Shown here one piece after another: positions 1 through 7,968 of a stretch of 50,272 nt of DNA; positions within the stretch are counted from its first letter, which is position 1, and each line of letters starts with the position of its first letter. The stretch is from Myxococcales bacterium. Its GTDB lineage: Bacteria > Myxococcota_A > Bradymonadia > UBA7976 > UBA1532. The notes below the pieces were generated by a model, which was not told the origin of the DNA, ran no database searches, and saw only the letters and a program-made list of their open reading frames with translations. The DNA lies in NCBI GenBank assembly GCA_002731825.1, contig PCCS01000040.1:1-50272 (forward strand), in the 5' to 3' direction. Made by a program: the position numbers and the translations under genes.

Positions 1-960
1 CACGTCGAGTAAGTTCAGTCTGAGGTGGAGCAGGCAGTCATCCAATTCTCTGAACACCTGGAGGGGCCACCACCCTGTACCCGCCTCGAGGATGGCATCG
101 GTACTCGATGGCCCGACGCTCTCCGGTGCGCTGACGACGATGGTCGCTCGGCGCTTTGCATGGTCGACCTGCATGTCAACAAATTCATATCGTCGACTGT
201 CATCGTCATCGACGTCCACCGCCAGTGGCGTCCAAGGAATCCCACTTTGGCTTTTCGCGTCGGTCGTATCGTTCAAAATCTGATCGACGTGACTTTGGAC
301 CCCGGCCTCAAATTTGGACAGCTTGTACGTGGCGTCGATCAGACGCCACTCGACAGCCCGTTTGCCTCGTACGCCTTCAGCAAGGCTCGAGAAATGGTCG
401 GCTAAGTCCCGTCGAACGCCGCGTTTATCGACGACTCGAGTGAGGCCACCCGTACCCGGTAAGACGCCCAAGAGAGGGACTTCCGGCAGGCTGACCGCCG
501 AACTTCGGTCATCGACTAAAATGATCTCATCACACGCTAATGCCAGCTCATAACCGCCGCCAGATGCCACACCGTTACACGCGGCGATATACTTCTGTCC
601 ACTGACCCGACTTGCATCCTCGATGGATAGCCTGGTTTCGTTGGTAAATTTGCAGAAGTTCACTTTGAAGGCATGCGTGCTGCTACTCAACATATTGATG
701 TTTGCGCCCGCGCAGAAAATCCGGTCTTTTCCGCTGGTGACGACCACCGCCTTTACAGCTGGATGTTCAAACCGCAATCGATTGACCGCGTCTGCAAGTT
801 CAATATCGACGAAAATATCATAGCTATTGAGTTTTAGGACGTACTGCTTAGCAGCCGACTCCTCCTCGATGTCCATCGTGAGCGTCGCGACCTCTCCATC
901 GACGTTAAGAGTCCAGTGGCGATACGTATCTGGATGAGCACCAAAGCCTTCAATTTTCAC
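1..960 (-). CDS. boxC: Benzoyl-CoA-dihydrodiol lyase BoxC, N-terminal part (cut by window edge)
   Basis: The minus strand is open for 320 codons and runs off the window start. The product matches the N-terminal half of BoxC, a crotonase-fold enzyme that opens the ring of 2,3-epoxybenzoyl-CoA in aerobic benzoate breakdown. Seen directly: the oxyanion-hole stretch FCAGANINML, then KVNFCKFTNETR, and the second crotonase loop GVASGGGYELALACDE. The family is usually about 550 residues, so roughly 230 residues lie outside the window. I chose the GTG start at 960 because a GGGAGG ribosome site sits 5 bases upstream of it; an in-frame ATG at 984 has no such site. The gene diverges from a BoxR-type regulator, which supports the pathway assignment. 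Confidence 0.9.
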   Translation of the reverse strand, partial: MKIEGFGAHPDTYRHWTLNVDGEVATLTMDIEEESAAKQYVLKLNSYDIFVDIELADAVNRLRFEHPAVKAVVVTSGKDRIFCAGANINMLSSSTHAFKVNFCKFTNETRLSIEDASRVSGQKYIAACNGVASGGGYELALACDEIILVDDRSSAVSLPEVPLLGVLPGTGGLTRVVDKRGVRRDLADHFSSLAEGVRGKRAVEWRLIDATYKLSKFEAGVQSHVDQILNDTTDAKSQSGIPWTPLAVDVDDDDSRRYEFVDMQVDHAKRRATIVVSAPESVGPSSTDAILEAGTGWWPLQVFRELDDCLLHLRLNLLDV

Positions 961-996
961 GAGTACCTCCCGAACGGCTCCCATTAGTAGTTTTTA

Positions 997-1024
997 AATG
1001 TAGCTTTTTATCGGAAAATATCAA
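997..1024 (-). promoter_or_regulatory. Putative boxC promoter
   Basis: On the minus strand, TTGATA (1019-1024) and TACATT (997-1002) are separated by 16 bases, a plausible sigma-70 pair about 35 bases upstream of the boxC ribosome site. The region is much more A+T-rich than its flanks. This is judged by eye only. Confidence 0.4.
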
Positions 1025-1026
1025 GC

Positions 1027-1066
1027 ACTATATTGCATGTTTTTCTGTTTTATGGTGAAATATAGT
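1027..1066. promoter_or_regulatory. Inverted repeat in the boxC-boxR divergent region, candidate operator
   Basis: ACTATATT (1027-1034) and AATATAGT (1059-1066) form a perfect 8-bp inverted repeat with a 24-base spacer. The left arm abuts the putative boxC -35 box and the right arm ends two bases before the boxR start codon. A TGCA lies inside the spacer at 1034-1037; BzdR/BoxR-type regulators are known to recognise TGCA-containing sites. Regulation of both genes from here is inferred from position. Confidence 0.4.
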
Positions 1067-1068
1067 TC

Positions 1069-1887
1069 ATGTTGAGCATCAAGGAAATTGTAGGAGTACG
1101 CGTCAGGAGCCGACGAAAGGCACTGTCGATGACCGTGGCCAAACTAGCAGAGCGCAGCGGCTTGAGCGCCCGTTATATCCTCAGCGCTGAGAAGGGGGTA
1201 GCCAACTTATCTCTCGAAAAGTTAGAGCAACTCTGCAACGCCCTCGACCTGTCTTTACCCACGGTGGTGTCCCGCCAAACCCGCGGGGAATTAGATGGAC
1301 TTTTATCCGCCAGAACGCCCGACGAGTTGACCGACATCGCTGCTTGGATTCGGGCGACATACACGCGCTCCAAAAAACCTCTCGTGGCCCTATTGGGTGT
1401 GCGGGGGGCTGGTAAAACAGCTGTCGGAAAGCGGTTGGCAAGCCATTTGAACCTGCCCTTTGATGAGCTGGATAAACGAATTGAAGACATAGCCGAGTTG
1501 TCATTGGCTGAAATATTTGCTCTCCATGGGGAGCAGTTTTACAGGCAGCTTGAGTCTACAGCACTCAACACGCTGGTGGATGATGGCCGCGATCGAGTTG
1601 TCGCCACAGGGGGTGGCTTGGTCACCGACCCACAGAATTTCGCACGACTTAAAAACTCAGCCGTCACCATTTGGTTGAAAGCAACGGCAGAAGATCACTG
1701 GGATCGGGTGATCGATCAAGGGGATAATCGGCCAATGCGAGACCACCCCCAAGCGATGGCCCAGTTACGACAGCTCATGGAGACCCGCGAACCGCTTTAT
1801 GGTCAAGCCGACTACACGGTGACCACCACCGGCCGCTCCGTCGATGAAATCGTCCATGAAATTAGACAAGTTTTTGGAGATTGCTGA
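1069..1887 (+). CDS. boxR: BoxR-type regulator: XRE helix-turn-helix fused to shikimate-kinase-like domain
   Basis: The 272-residue protein has an XRE-type DNA-binding domain at about residues 5-65 and a shikimate-kinase-like domain at about 100-270. The latter carries a P-loop (GVRGAGKT, near residue 110), a conserved Asp in the FDELDKRIE stretch and the substrate-binding ATGGGLV loop. This fusion is the hallmark of BzdR/BoxR regulators, which repress benzoate genes and respond to benzoyl-CoA. The divergent boxC neighbour fits exactly. A biosynthetic shikimate kinase would not carry the N-terminal helix-turn-helix. Whether this copy still binds ATP cannot be told from sequence. Confidence 0.88.
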   Translation: MLSIKEIVGVRVRSRRKALSMTVAKLAERSGLSARYILSAEKGVANLSLEKLEQLCNALDLSLPTVVSRQTRGELDGLLSARTPDELTDIAAWIRATYTRSKKPLVALLGVRGAGKTAVGKRLASHLNLPFDELDKRIEDIAELSLAEIFALHGEQFYRQLESTALNTLVDDGRDRVVATGGGLVTDPQNFARLKNSAVTIWLKATAEDHWDRVIDQGDNRPMRDHPQAMAQLRQLMETREPLYGQADYTVTTTGRSVDEIVHEIRQVFGDC

Positions 1888-1911
1888 CATGTAGGATAAT
1901 GTATCCACATG
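1888..1911 (+). promoter_or_regulatory. Hairpin covering the ribosome site and start of the methyltransferase gene
   Basis: CATGT plus GGATA pair with TATCC plus ACATG around a 3-base loop, with A1893 bulged: a 10-bp stem. The stem includes the AGGA ribosome site (1893-1896), and its last bases are the ATG at 1909-1911. It lies directly after the boxR stop codon. It could limit translation or protect the 3' end of the boxR message; there is no U-tract for termination. Confidence 0.4.
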
Positions 1912-2808
1912 AACGCAAAAAACTTACAGAAAAAGTCGATGATGTCACCGAGGCCCTTTCTCAAATGGGCCGGTGGTAAACGGGCGTTGATGGACGATAT
2001 TATGGCCCGGTTGCCCGACGGTCAAATTGAACTCTACATCGAGCCATTTTTAGGTGGCGGGGCTGTTTTCCTGGAGCTCGCCCGTCAAGGGCGTATCAAG
2101 AGAGCCATTCTCAATGACCGAAATCCCGAGTTAGTTCACACGTATCGAATGGTCAGGGACAAGCCAGATGAGGTCATCGAGGCCATTTATCAATGGACGC
2201 CCGATGAAGACACATACTATGCCGTCAGAGCCTTAAACGGACTCGAGTTGTCAGATGTAGACCGTGCTGCCCGCGTCATTTGGCTGAACCGGCTCTGTTT
2301 CAATGGGCTATATCGAATTAATCGAAGTGGCCAATTCAATGTACCATTCGGGAAATATAAGAAACCTCGATTAGTTGACGTCGACAACCTTCATGAGGTC
2401 AGTCGTGCACTTAAAAATGTCACGCTTTATGATTTAGATTTTGAGGCTTTGCTCGCCATGGCAGGTCCAGGGTCTGTCGTCTATTGCGACCCACCCTACT
2501 GGCCTTTGAGCGATACTGCCTACTTCACTGCGTATGATGGCAACCCATTTAAAAGTGACGACCAGGAACGTCTGGCGGAACTTTTTGCAGGTCTCCGCGA
2601 CCAGGGAGCGCAAGGGGTTTTATCCAACTCGTGGACCGACAATACCGTTGAACTCTACAGGAGACACGGACTGCACATCGGCCAAGTCTTCTGCCGACGT
2701 AATATTAATCGAAATGCGTCATCCCGTGGACCTGTCCCTGAAATTATGGTCTCGACGCATCTTAAGCACGGTGATGAAAACGCCCTCCCACTTGCCGCTG
2801 ATGCTTAG
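1909..2808 (+). CDS. Dam-type (D12 class) DNA adenine-N6 methyltransferase
   Basis: The 299-residue protein shows the D12-class layout: PFLKWAGGKR near residue 17 and the S-adenosylmethionine motif EPFLGGGAVF near 45. The target-recognition region is in the middle, and the catalytic DPPYWPL is near residue 195. It is expected to methylate adenine in a short site such as GATC; the exact site cannot be read from sequence. No restriction endonuclease gene is adjacent, so it looks like an orphan methyltransferase. It follows boxR by 21 bases and may be co-transcribed. The ATG at 1909 has a rather distant AGGA; a later Met (about residue 11) is possible. Confidence 0.85.
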   Translation: MNAKNLQKKSMMSPRPFLKWAGGKRALMDDIMARLPDGQIELYIEPFLGGGAVFLELARQGRIKRAILNDRNPELVHTYRMVRDKPDEVIEAIYQWTPDEDTYYAVRALNGLELSDVDRAARVIWLNRLCFNGLYRINRSGQFNVPFGKYKKPRLVDVDNLHEVSRALKNVTLYDLDFEALLAMAGPGSVVYCDPPYWPLSDTAYFTAYDGNPFKSDDQERLAELFAGLRDQGAQGVLSNSWTDNTVELYRRHGLHIGQVFCRRNINRNASSRGPVPEIMVSTHLKHGDENALPLAADA

Positions 2809-2878
2809 CTAACGGCGCAGGAACAGCGAAACAGAATTAGCCGTACAGGTCTTTTTGAATTCGGTGTATGCTCAGACC

Positions 2879-4480
2879 ATGAACGCCCCTTTATTTCAGT
2901 TCAATCGACATCGTGACGATATCGAGCGCGAGGTCATCTCACGGGTCGTAGACGGCTTCACCGACTATGCTGGTGACGATGCAACCCGTAGCCTCCAGTT
3001 GGTTTTAAACGATGCTGCCTTTCATGAAATTAACAGGCTCGAAAAAGTTCGTGGCCGTGAAGGCCAGCGTTTAGACGATTGGAAAAATCTGGCCAGGCGT
3101 ATTGGTCGGATGACGCAGCCCGAACTACGCGATGAGTTAAAACGGCGGTCGGACTGGTATGTAAAGGACGTCGTGGGTCACTTTGACAAACGGGTCTATC
3201 GATTCGCAACGTCAGTCCTTCCCCTCGGTTTAGGCGCAGTTTTCAATACGACAGACTTTGCACAAGGTCTGACACAGGTGCGCGATCTGGCATCAAGAAT
3301 CCGCGTCGAGGGCGATGTTGCTACGCTTCGTGAATTGGCTAAGCGGGGTACTTTGGTCATCGTGCCAACTCACTCCAGCAATCTCGACAGCATCGTCCTG
3401 GGATGGTCTTTGGTCCATGCTCAATTACCACCCTGTACTTATGGAGCGGGTAAGAATCTTTTTCTGAACCCACTCATTGGTTACTTCATGCGAAATCTCG
3501 GCGCGTATCGGGTCGATCGCCGCCTTCGCCATGTTCTCTACAAGGACGTCTTGAAACTCTACTCGCAAGTTCTGATCGAACGCGGGTATCACAGTTTGTT
3601 TTTTCCAGGTGGGACTCGGAGCCGGTCAGGGCAAATCGAACAACATTTGAAGCTCGGTTTGCTCGGCAGTGCGCTCTCCGCGTTCACTGAACGGATCCTG
3701 CGCGGCGACGACAGGCCCATTTACATTGTACCGGTCACCATCAATTACCCACTGGTGCTTGAGGCAGAGACCCTCATCGAGGACTATCTCAAAGAGGAAG
3801 GCCAAGCGCGTTACATTATCGATGACGATGAATTCAGTCGTCTCGGGCGGGTGGTTCAGTACTCTGCCCGGGTGATGGGTCTTCAGACATCGATGGTCAT
3901 TCGATACGGTCAACCTATGGATGTTTTCGGCAATCGAGTCGCAGCCGATGGGTACAGTCGCTCACCCGGTGGCTCGATTATCGATCCGGTCGGATACCTA
4001 AGTGTTGACGGTCAAGTCAGCGCGGATCCTGCTCGCGATGCTGAATATACTCGCCAGACGGGCGCTGCGGTTGCGGATTCGTTTTTACGCGAAACAGTCA
4101 TTTTACCCACCCACTTTTTAGGCTGGTTGCTCTTCGAGCGGGAGCGGCGCTTAGCACCGCACTTGGACTTGTTTGCTCTCCTACGGACAACCAGTGGGGA
4201 TCGGCATGATTTGACAGAATTATGTGGCGATGCCGAACGCGTGCGGCAGCTTCTTGTTGCAGCAGAAGAGCGGGGCCAGCTGCGTTTAGATTCGGCGATT
4301 CGGCAATCGCCTATAGACGAAGTTCTGGATGATGCCGTTCGAACCTATGGAATGTACCATCTGCGTAGTGCGGTCGAATACGGGGACGATGCGATTATCG
4401 TCCGAGACCCCAAAACACTGTTTTACTACGGCAATCGTCTGTCGGCCTGGGATAGTCTATTGCGGGACGGTGTCGCATGA
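2879..4480 (+). CDS. PlsB-like glycerol-phosphate acyltransferase
   Basis: The protein is about 533 residues and has the four acyltransferase blocks in order: HSSNLD (HX4D catalytic pair), GAYRVDRR, FFPGGTRSRSG and VPVTINYP. This is the PlsB/PlsC fold that transfers acyl groups to glycerol-3-phosphate or lyso-phosphatidate at the inner membrane. It is shorter than enterobacterial PlsB (about 800 residues), and the acyl acceptor is not certain. The stop overlaps the GpsA-like start by ATGA, so the two are translationally coupled. The start is uncertain: I use ATG 2879, but an in-frame TTG at 2855 behind a weak AGG would add eight residues. Confidence 0.8.
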   Translation: MNAPLFQFNRHRDDIEREVISRVVDGFTDYAGDDATRSLQLVLNDAAFHEINRLEKVRGREGQRLDDWKNLARRIGRMTQPELRDELKRRSDWYVKDVVGHFDKRVYRFATSVLPLGLGAVFNTTDFAQGLTQVRDLASRIRVEGDVATLRELAKRGTLVIVPTHSSNLDSIVLGWSLVHAQLPPCTYGAGKNLFLNPLIGYFMRNLGAYRVDRRLRHVLYKDVLKLYSQVLIERGYHSLFFPGGTRSRSGQIEQHLKLGLLGSALSAFTERILRGDDRPIYIVPVTINYPLVLEAETLIEDYLKEEGQARYIIDDDEFSRLGRVVQYSARVMGLQTSMVIRYGQPMDVFGNRVAADGYSRSPGGSIIDPVGYLSVDGQVSADPARDAEYTRQTGAAVADSFLRETVILPTHFLGWLLFERERRLAPHLDLFALLRTTSGDRHDLTELCGDAERVRQLLVAAEERGQLRLDSAIRQSPIDEVLDDAVRTYGMYHLRSAVEYGDDAIIVRDPKTLFYYGNRLSAWDSLLRDGVA

Positions 4481-5421
4481 CAGCTTGGGGGATTATCGGC
4501 GATGGCAAATGGGGCCTAGGCCTTGCTCGCCGTCTACATCGCAATGGGCACTCGGTGAGTGTGGGCGGCTTGGTGAAGCGGCGTAAGGGCATTCCCAAAG
4601 GGATTTTACACACAACAGATGTGCCTGGCCTCTTACAGGCTCATGAACGATTGATTATCGCCCTACCAATCGGTGAAGTCGAGACGCTACTTCAGCAATC
4701 TGAAGTCAGCTTAGGCCCACAGCAGCGCGTGATGAGTACAGCAAGGGGCTTAACGCCGATGACGCATCTTCGTTCAACTGAAGCCATAAGAACGCTTACG
4801 GCAGTCAGACAGTTGGCTGTTTTAGCCGGTGCTGCCGATGCGCGCTCGTTGGGCGACAAATCGCCTGTCGCATTGGTGGTCGGATCCGCTTTTCCATCAT
4901 GGTCTGCGGAGATACAGAATGCACTTTGGTCGAATTCGCTTCGCATTTACACCAATAAAGATATCGCCGGTGTTGAATTATCAAATGTGGCTGCATCCGT
5001 GGTGGGGGTCGCCCTTGGCGTTGCTCGCGCCATGAACGTGGGTCCTGCAGCGGAAGCGACCGCTTTGACACGCGCTCTGGCGGAAATGAACCGAGTCGTC
5101 AGTGGATTGGGAGGCCAGTTCGGGACTGCATATGGCCTGGCTGGTCTCGGCGTTTTAGGAGAAATGGTTTACGGGGGCCAGGGCCCTAGCTTTCTTGCCG
5201 GCGCATCTTTAGCGGCTGGCGATTATCAAATCGGGCAGTTTGCGGAGGTCAGAGAGTCGTCTCGTACTCTGTCCGCGCGTGTCGTTCGTCAGCGGATTCA
5301 TTCACCACTCGTTGAGGCGGTTGAGTCTATGTTTGCCGGGCGATTGACCGCGAAGGCGGCTTTAGCTGGACTCATGGAGAGGCCCGTTGGCTCAGAAACA
5401 GAACTGCTTATTAAATCATGA
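4477..5421 (+). CDS. GpsA-like protein, glycerol-3-phosphate dehydrogenase family, catalytically divergent
   Basis: The 314-residue protein has the family's N-terminal NAD-binding motif (GIIGDGKWG, residues 5-13) and the C-terminal helical signature with GVEL (165-168), TRALAEM (198-204) and GLAGLG (220-225). Against the remembered GpsA consensus, three key residues are changed. The KG(I/L) lysine is Arg90, the GALKNV lysine aligns without gaps to Ala173, and the GLGDL aspartate is Val226. The SGPSF block is also not recognisable. It may therefore be a non-catalytic or repurposed paralogue, coupled to the acyltransferase upstream by a 4-base overlap. Family membership is clear; activity is doubtful. 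Confidence 0.75.
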   Translation: MTAWGIIGDGKWGLGLARRLHRNGHSVSVGGLVKRRKGIPKGILHTTDVPGLLQAHERLIIALPIGEVETLLQQSEVSLGPQQRVMSTARGLTPMTHLRSTEAIRTLTAVRQLAVLAGAADARSLGDKSPVALVVGSAFPSWSAEIQNALWSNSLRIYTNKDIAGVELSNVAASVVGVALGVARAMNVGPAAEATALTRALAEMNRVVSGLGGQFGTAYGLAGLGVLGEMVYGGQGPSFLAGASLAAGDYQIGQFAEVRESSRTLSARVVRQRIHSPLVEAVESMFAGRLTAKAALAGLMERPVGSETELLIKS

Positions 5422-5467
5422 CACACTCGTTGGCAGTGCGCCGAATTGTTCACACGCGGGTTGACCT

Positions 5468-7783
5468 ATGAGTACAGATTCAAAAAAAGAGGGGCAATCA
5501 AAGGCTTTAGTCAAAGTCGACCCGACAGCTAAAACCCGTGCTTATCGTCCCGCTGCAGGCGGCATGGGTGCTCTGCTCTCCGTTTATCGTGAAACTAAAA
5601 ATACGACAGGTTTAATCGATGCAGCGAAGTTGCTGTTGGCGGTCAATCAAGCCGATGGATTCGATTGTCCCGGCTGTGCCTGGCCTGATCCGGACGCCGC
5701 TCATCGGTCTCGTTTTGAATTTTGTGAAAACGGTGCCAAGGCCGTTTTAGCCGAAGCCACTAAGCGGCGTGTGGACGGAGACTTTTTTAAAAAATGGTCC
5801 GTTGCTGAACTTCGCCAGAAATCAGATTACTGGCTCGAACAACAAGGCCGTTTGACTCAGCCGATGATCTTGCGAACCGGCGCGTCTCATTATGAGCCTA
5901 TCGAGTGGACAGAGGCTTTTGACTTCATAGCCGCACAACTCAATGCCCTTCAGTCTCCAGATGAAGCGATCTTTTACACGTCAGGTCGAACGAGCAATGA
6001 GGCTGCATTTCTCTATCAACTGTTCGTCCGGATGTTTGGCACCAACAATCTTCCGGATTGTTCAAATATGTGCCACGAGTCGAGCGGTCGTGGGCTCTCT
6101 GAGACCATCGGCATAGGGAAGGGGACCGTCAGTCTAAGGGATCTTGAGACCTCCGATTGCATCTTTGTCATTGGACAAAACCCCGGTACAAATCACCCTC
6201 GTATGTTGAGCGCCCTTGAGATTGCGAAGAAAAATGGGGCGACCATCATTAGCGTGAATCCATTACGGGAGCGCGGACTCGAGCGCTTCGCGCACCCACA
6301 GCGTCCCCTTGCTTTATTGGGCAATAGCACGGCGCTCTCAGACCAGTATCTTCAGGTTAGAATCAATGGTGACGTTGCTTTATTGAAGGGGGTGATGAAG
6401 CACATATTGGCCCGGGAGAACGCTCAGCCAGGCACCATTTTGGACAGGCCGTTTATCGAGCAGCATACACACGGGTTTGATGACTTCTGCCATGCACTGG
6501 AGGAGATTGAATGGTCGAAAATCGTCGAGCAAAGCGGTCTTGACCGAAGCCAAATTGAAGCTGCGGCAAATGCCTATTGTGAGGCTTCATCCGCCATTGT
6601 CTGTTGGGCGATGGGACTGACTCAGCACAAGAACTCGGTGGCCAATATTCAAGAGGTTGTCAACTTATTGCTCTTGCGCGGGAATTTTGGCAAACCAGGG
6701 GCGGGTGCTTGCCCTGTGCGGGGTCACAGCAATGTCCAGGGTGATCGGACGGTTGGAATTGTCGAACGGCCATCTCAAAAACTATTGGATGGGCTTGCTC
6801 AGACATTTTCATTTGAGCCTCCGAGAGAGCACGGCTTTGATGTCGTTGAATCAATTCATGCGATGCACGATGGCCGAGCATCGATTTTCTTTGGCATGGG
6901 TGGGAACTTCGTCGCAGCGACACCAGATACCGATTACACTGAACGTGCCCTGGAAAAGTGTCAGCTGACGGTTCAGGTTTCGACCAAGTTGAATCGGTCA
7001 CATCTCGTTGTGGGTCAACATGCGCTTATCTTGCCCTGTCTCGGCCGCACCGAAGTCGATCTTCAGGCGACCGGCCCACAGTTTGTCACATGTGAAAACT
7101 CCATGAGCATCGTGACGAAATCTCAAGGCCGTTTCGAACCGGCATCAACTGAACTAAAGAGTGAGCCTGCCATCGTCGCCGAATTGGCTTTTGCGACCCT
7201 GAGGGAAAAATACGATCTGAAGTGGCATGACCTGGTTGCCGATTACGACCGAATTCGAGACTTGATAGAGTCAGTGATTCCGGGTTTTGAAGACTACAAT
7301 CGTCGCGTTCGTGTTCCGTCCGGCTTTGTCCTGCCCAACGGCCCTCGTTCGAGAGTCTGGAATACAGACCTCAAAAAAGCCGTGTTCACGGTGCATGACA
7401 TGCCTCGTATTGAACTTGCCGACCATCAGTATCTGATGGGTACGGTACGCAGCCACGACCAATACAATACGACCATTTACGGCAATGATGATCGCTATCG
7501 AGGCATCTATGGGCATCGGCGCGTAGTCATGATGGCACCAGCCGACATCGAAGAGGCTGGTTTTGTCGAGGGACAACGGGTTGATCTGACCAGTCATTTC
7601 AATGGAGAAGAGCGTTCTGCGACAGATTTCGTCGTCATGTCTCAGTCATTGCCGAGTCGATGTGTGATGACCTACTTTCCTGAGGCCAATAAGCTTATTC
7701 CAGCCCGAAGTGTAGCCGACAAAAGTAACACGCCAACCAGTAAGTCTGTCGTCATTTCCATACACCCCGCTCAGACGATTTAG
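5468..7783 (+). CDS. FdhF/YdeP-family molybdopterin oxidoreductase
   Basis: The 771-residue protein matches the YdeP family: GFDCPGCAWPDP (Cys67, Cys70) with Cys86 as likely iron-sulfur ligands, and the diagnostic CPVRGHSNVQGDRT stretch. The C-terminal molybdopterin-dinucleotide-binding domain ends near residue 765. The probable molybdenum ligand is Cys202 in SNMCHES, where FdhF has selenocysteine. It has no signal peptide, so it is probably cytoplasmic. The substrate of this family is not established; E. coli YdeP is linked to acid resistance. No fdhD or partner subunit is next to it. The ribosome site before the ATG is weak. Confidence 0.85.
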   Translation: MSTDSKKEGQSKALVKVDPTAKTRAYRPAAGGMGALLSVYRETKNTTGLIDAAKLLLAVNQADGFDCPGCAWPDPDAAHRSRFEFCENGAKAVLAEATKRRVDGDFFKKWSVAELRQKSDYWLEQQGRLTQPMILRTGASHYEPIEWTEAFDFIAAQLNALQSPDEAIFYTSGRTSNEAAFLYQLFVRMFGTNNLPDCSNMCHESSGRGLSETIGIGKGTVSLRDLETSDCIFVIGQNPGTNHPRMLSALEIAKKNGATIISVNPLRERGLERFAHPQRPLALLGNSTALSDQYLQVRINGDVALLKGVMKHILARENAQPGTILDRPFIEQHTHGFDDFCHALEEIEWSKIVEQSGLDRSQIEAAANAYCEASSAIVCWAMGLTQHKNSVANIQEVVNLLLLRGNFGKPGAGACPVRGHSNVQGDRTVGIVERPSQKLLDGLAQTFSFEPPREHGFDVVESIHAMHDGRASIFFGMGGNFVAATPDTDYTERALEKCQLTVQVSTKLNRSHLVVGQHALILPCLGRTEVDLQATGPQFVTCENSMSIVTKSQGRFEPASTELKSEPAIVAELAFATLREKYDLKWHDLVADYDRIRDLIESVIPGFEDYNRRVRVPSGFVLPNGPRSRVWNTDLKKAVFTVHDMPRIELADHQYLMGTVRSHDQYNTTIYGNDDRYRGIYGHRRVVMMAPADIEEAGFVEGQRVDLTSHFNGEERSATDFVVMSQSLPSRCVMTYFPEANKLIPARSVADKSNTPTSKSVVISIHPAQTI

Positions 7784-7968
7784 AGCCGTTGACAGACGCT
7801 GTGTCGGGCCCACTTAACCCCGTTGCATACCCCAGTGACTGAGGACCGAGTGAGCTGGACAGATGACCAGACAGATTGTTTGTGTACAACTCGAACATTG
7901 TGGGATTGCATCAAACTTTGATATTGGTGCTGTGTATCCTTGAGTGAAAAGAATTTGGGAGCGCTGAA

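Noticed and set aside
1909..2808. Methyltransferase as part of a restriction-modification or phage-defence system
   Set aside because: Neighbours are a benzoate regulator and lipid genes; no endonuclease or other defence gene is adjacent.
7784..7968. Promoter for the lipoprotein gene
   Set aside because: Several TTG-type boxes are present, but none has a convincing -10 element at proper spacing.
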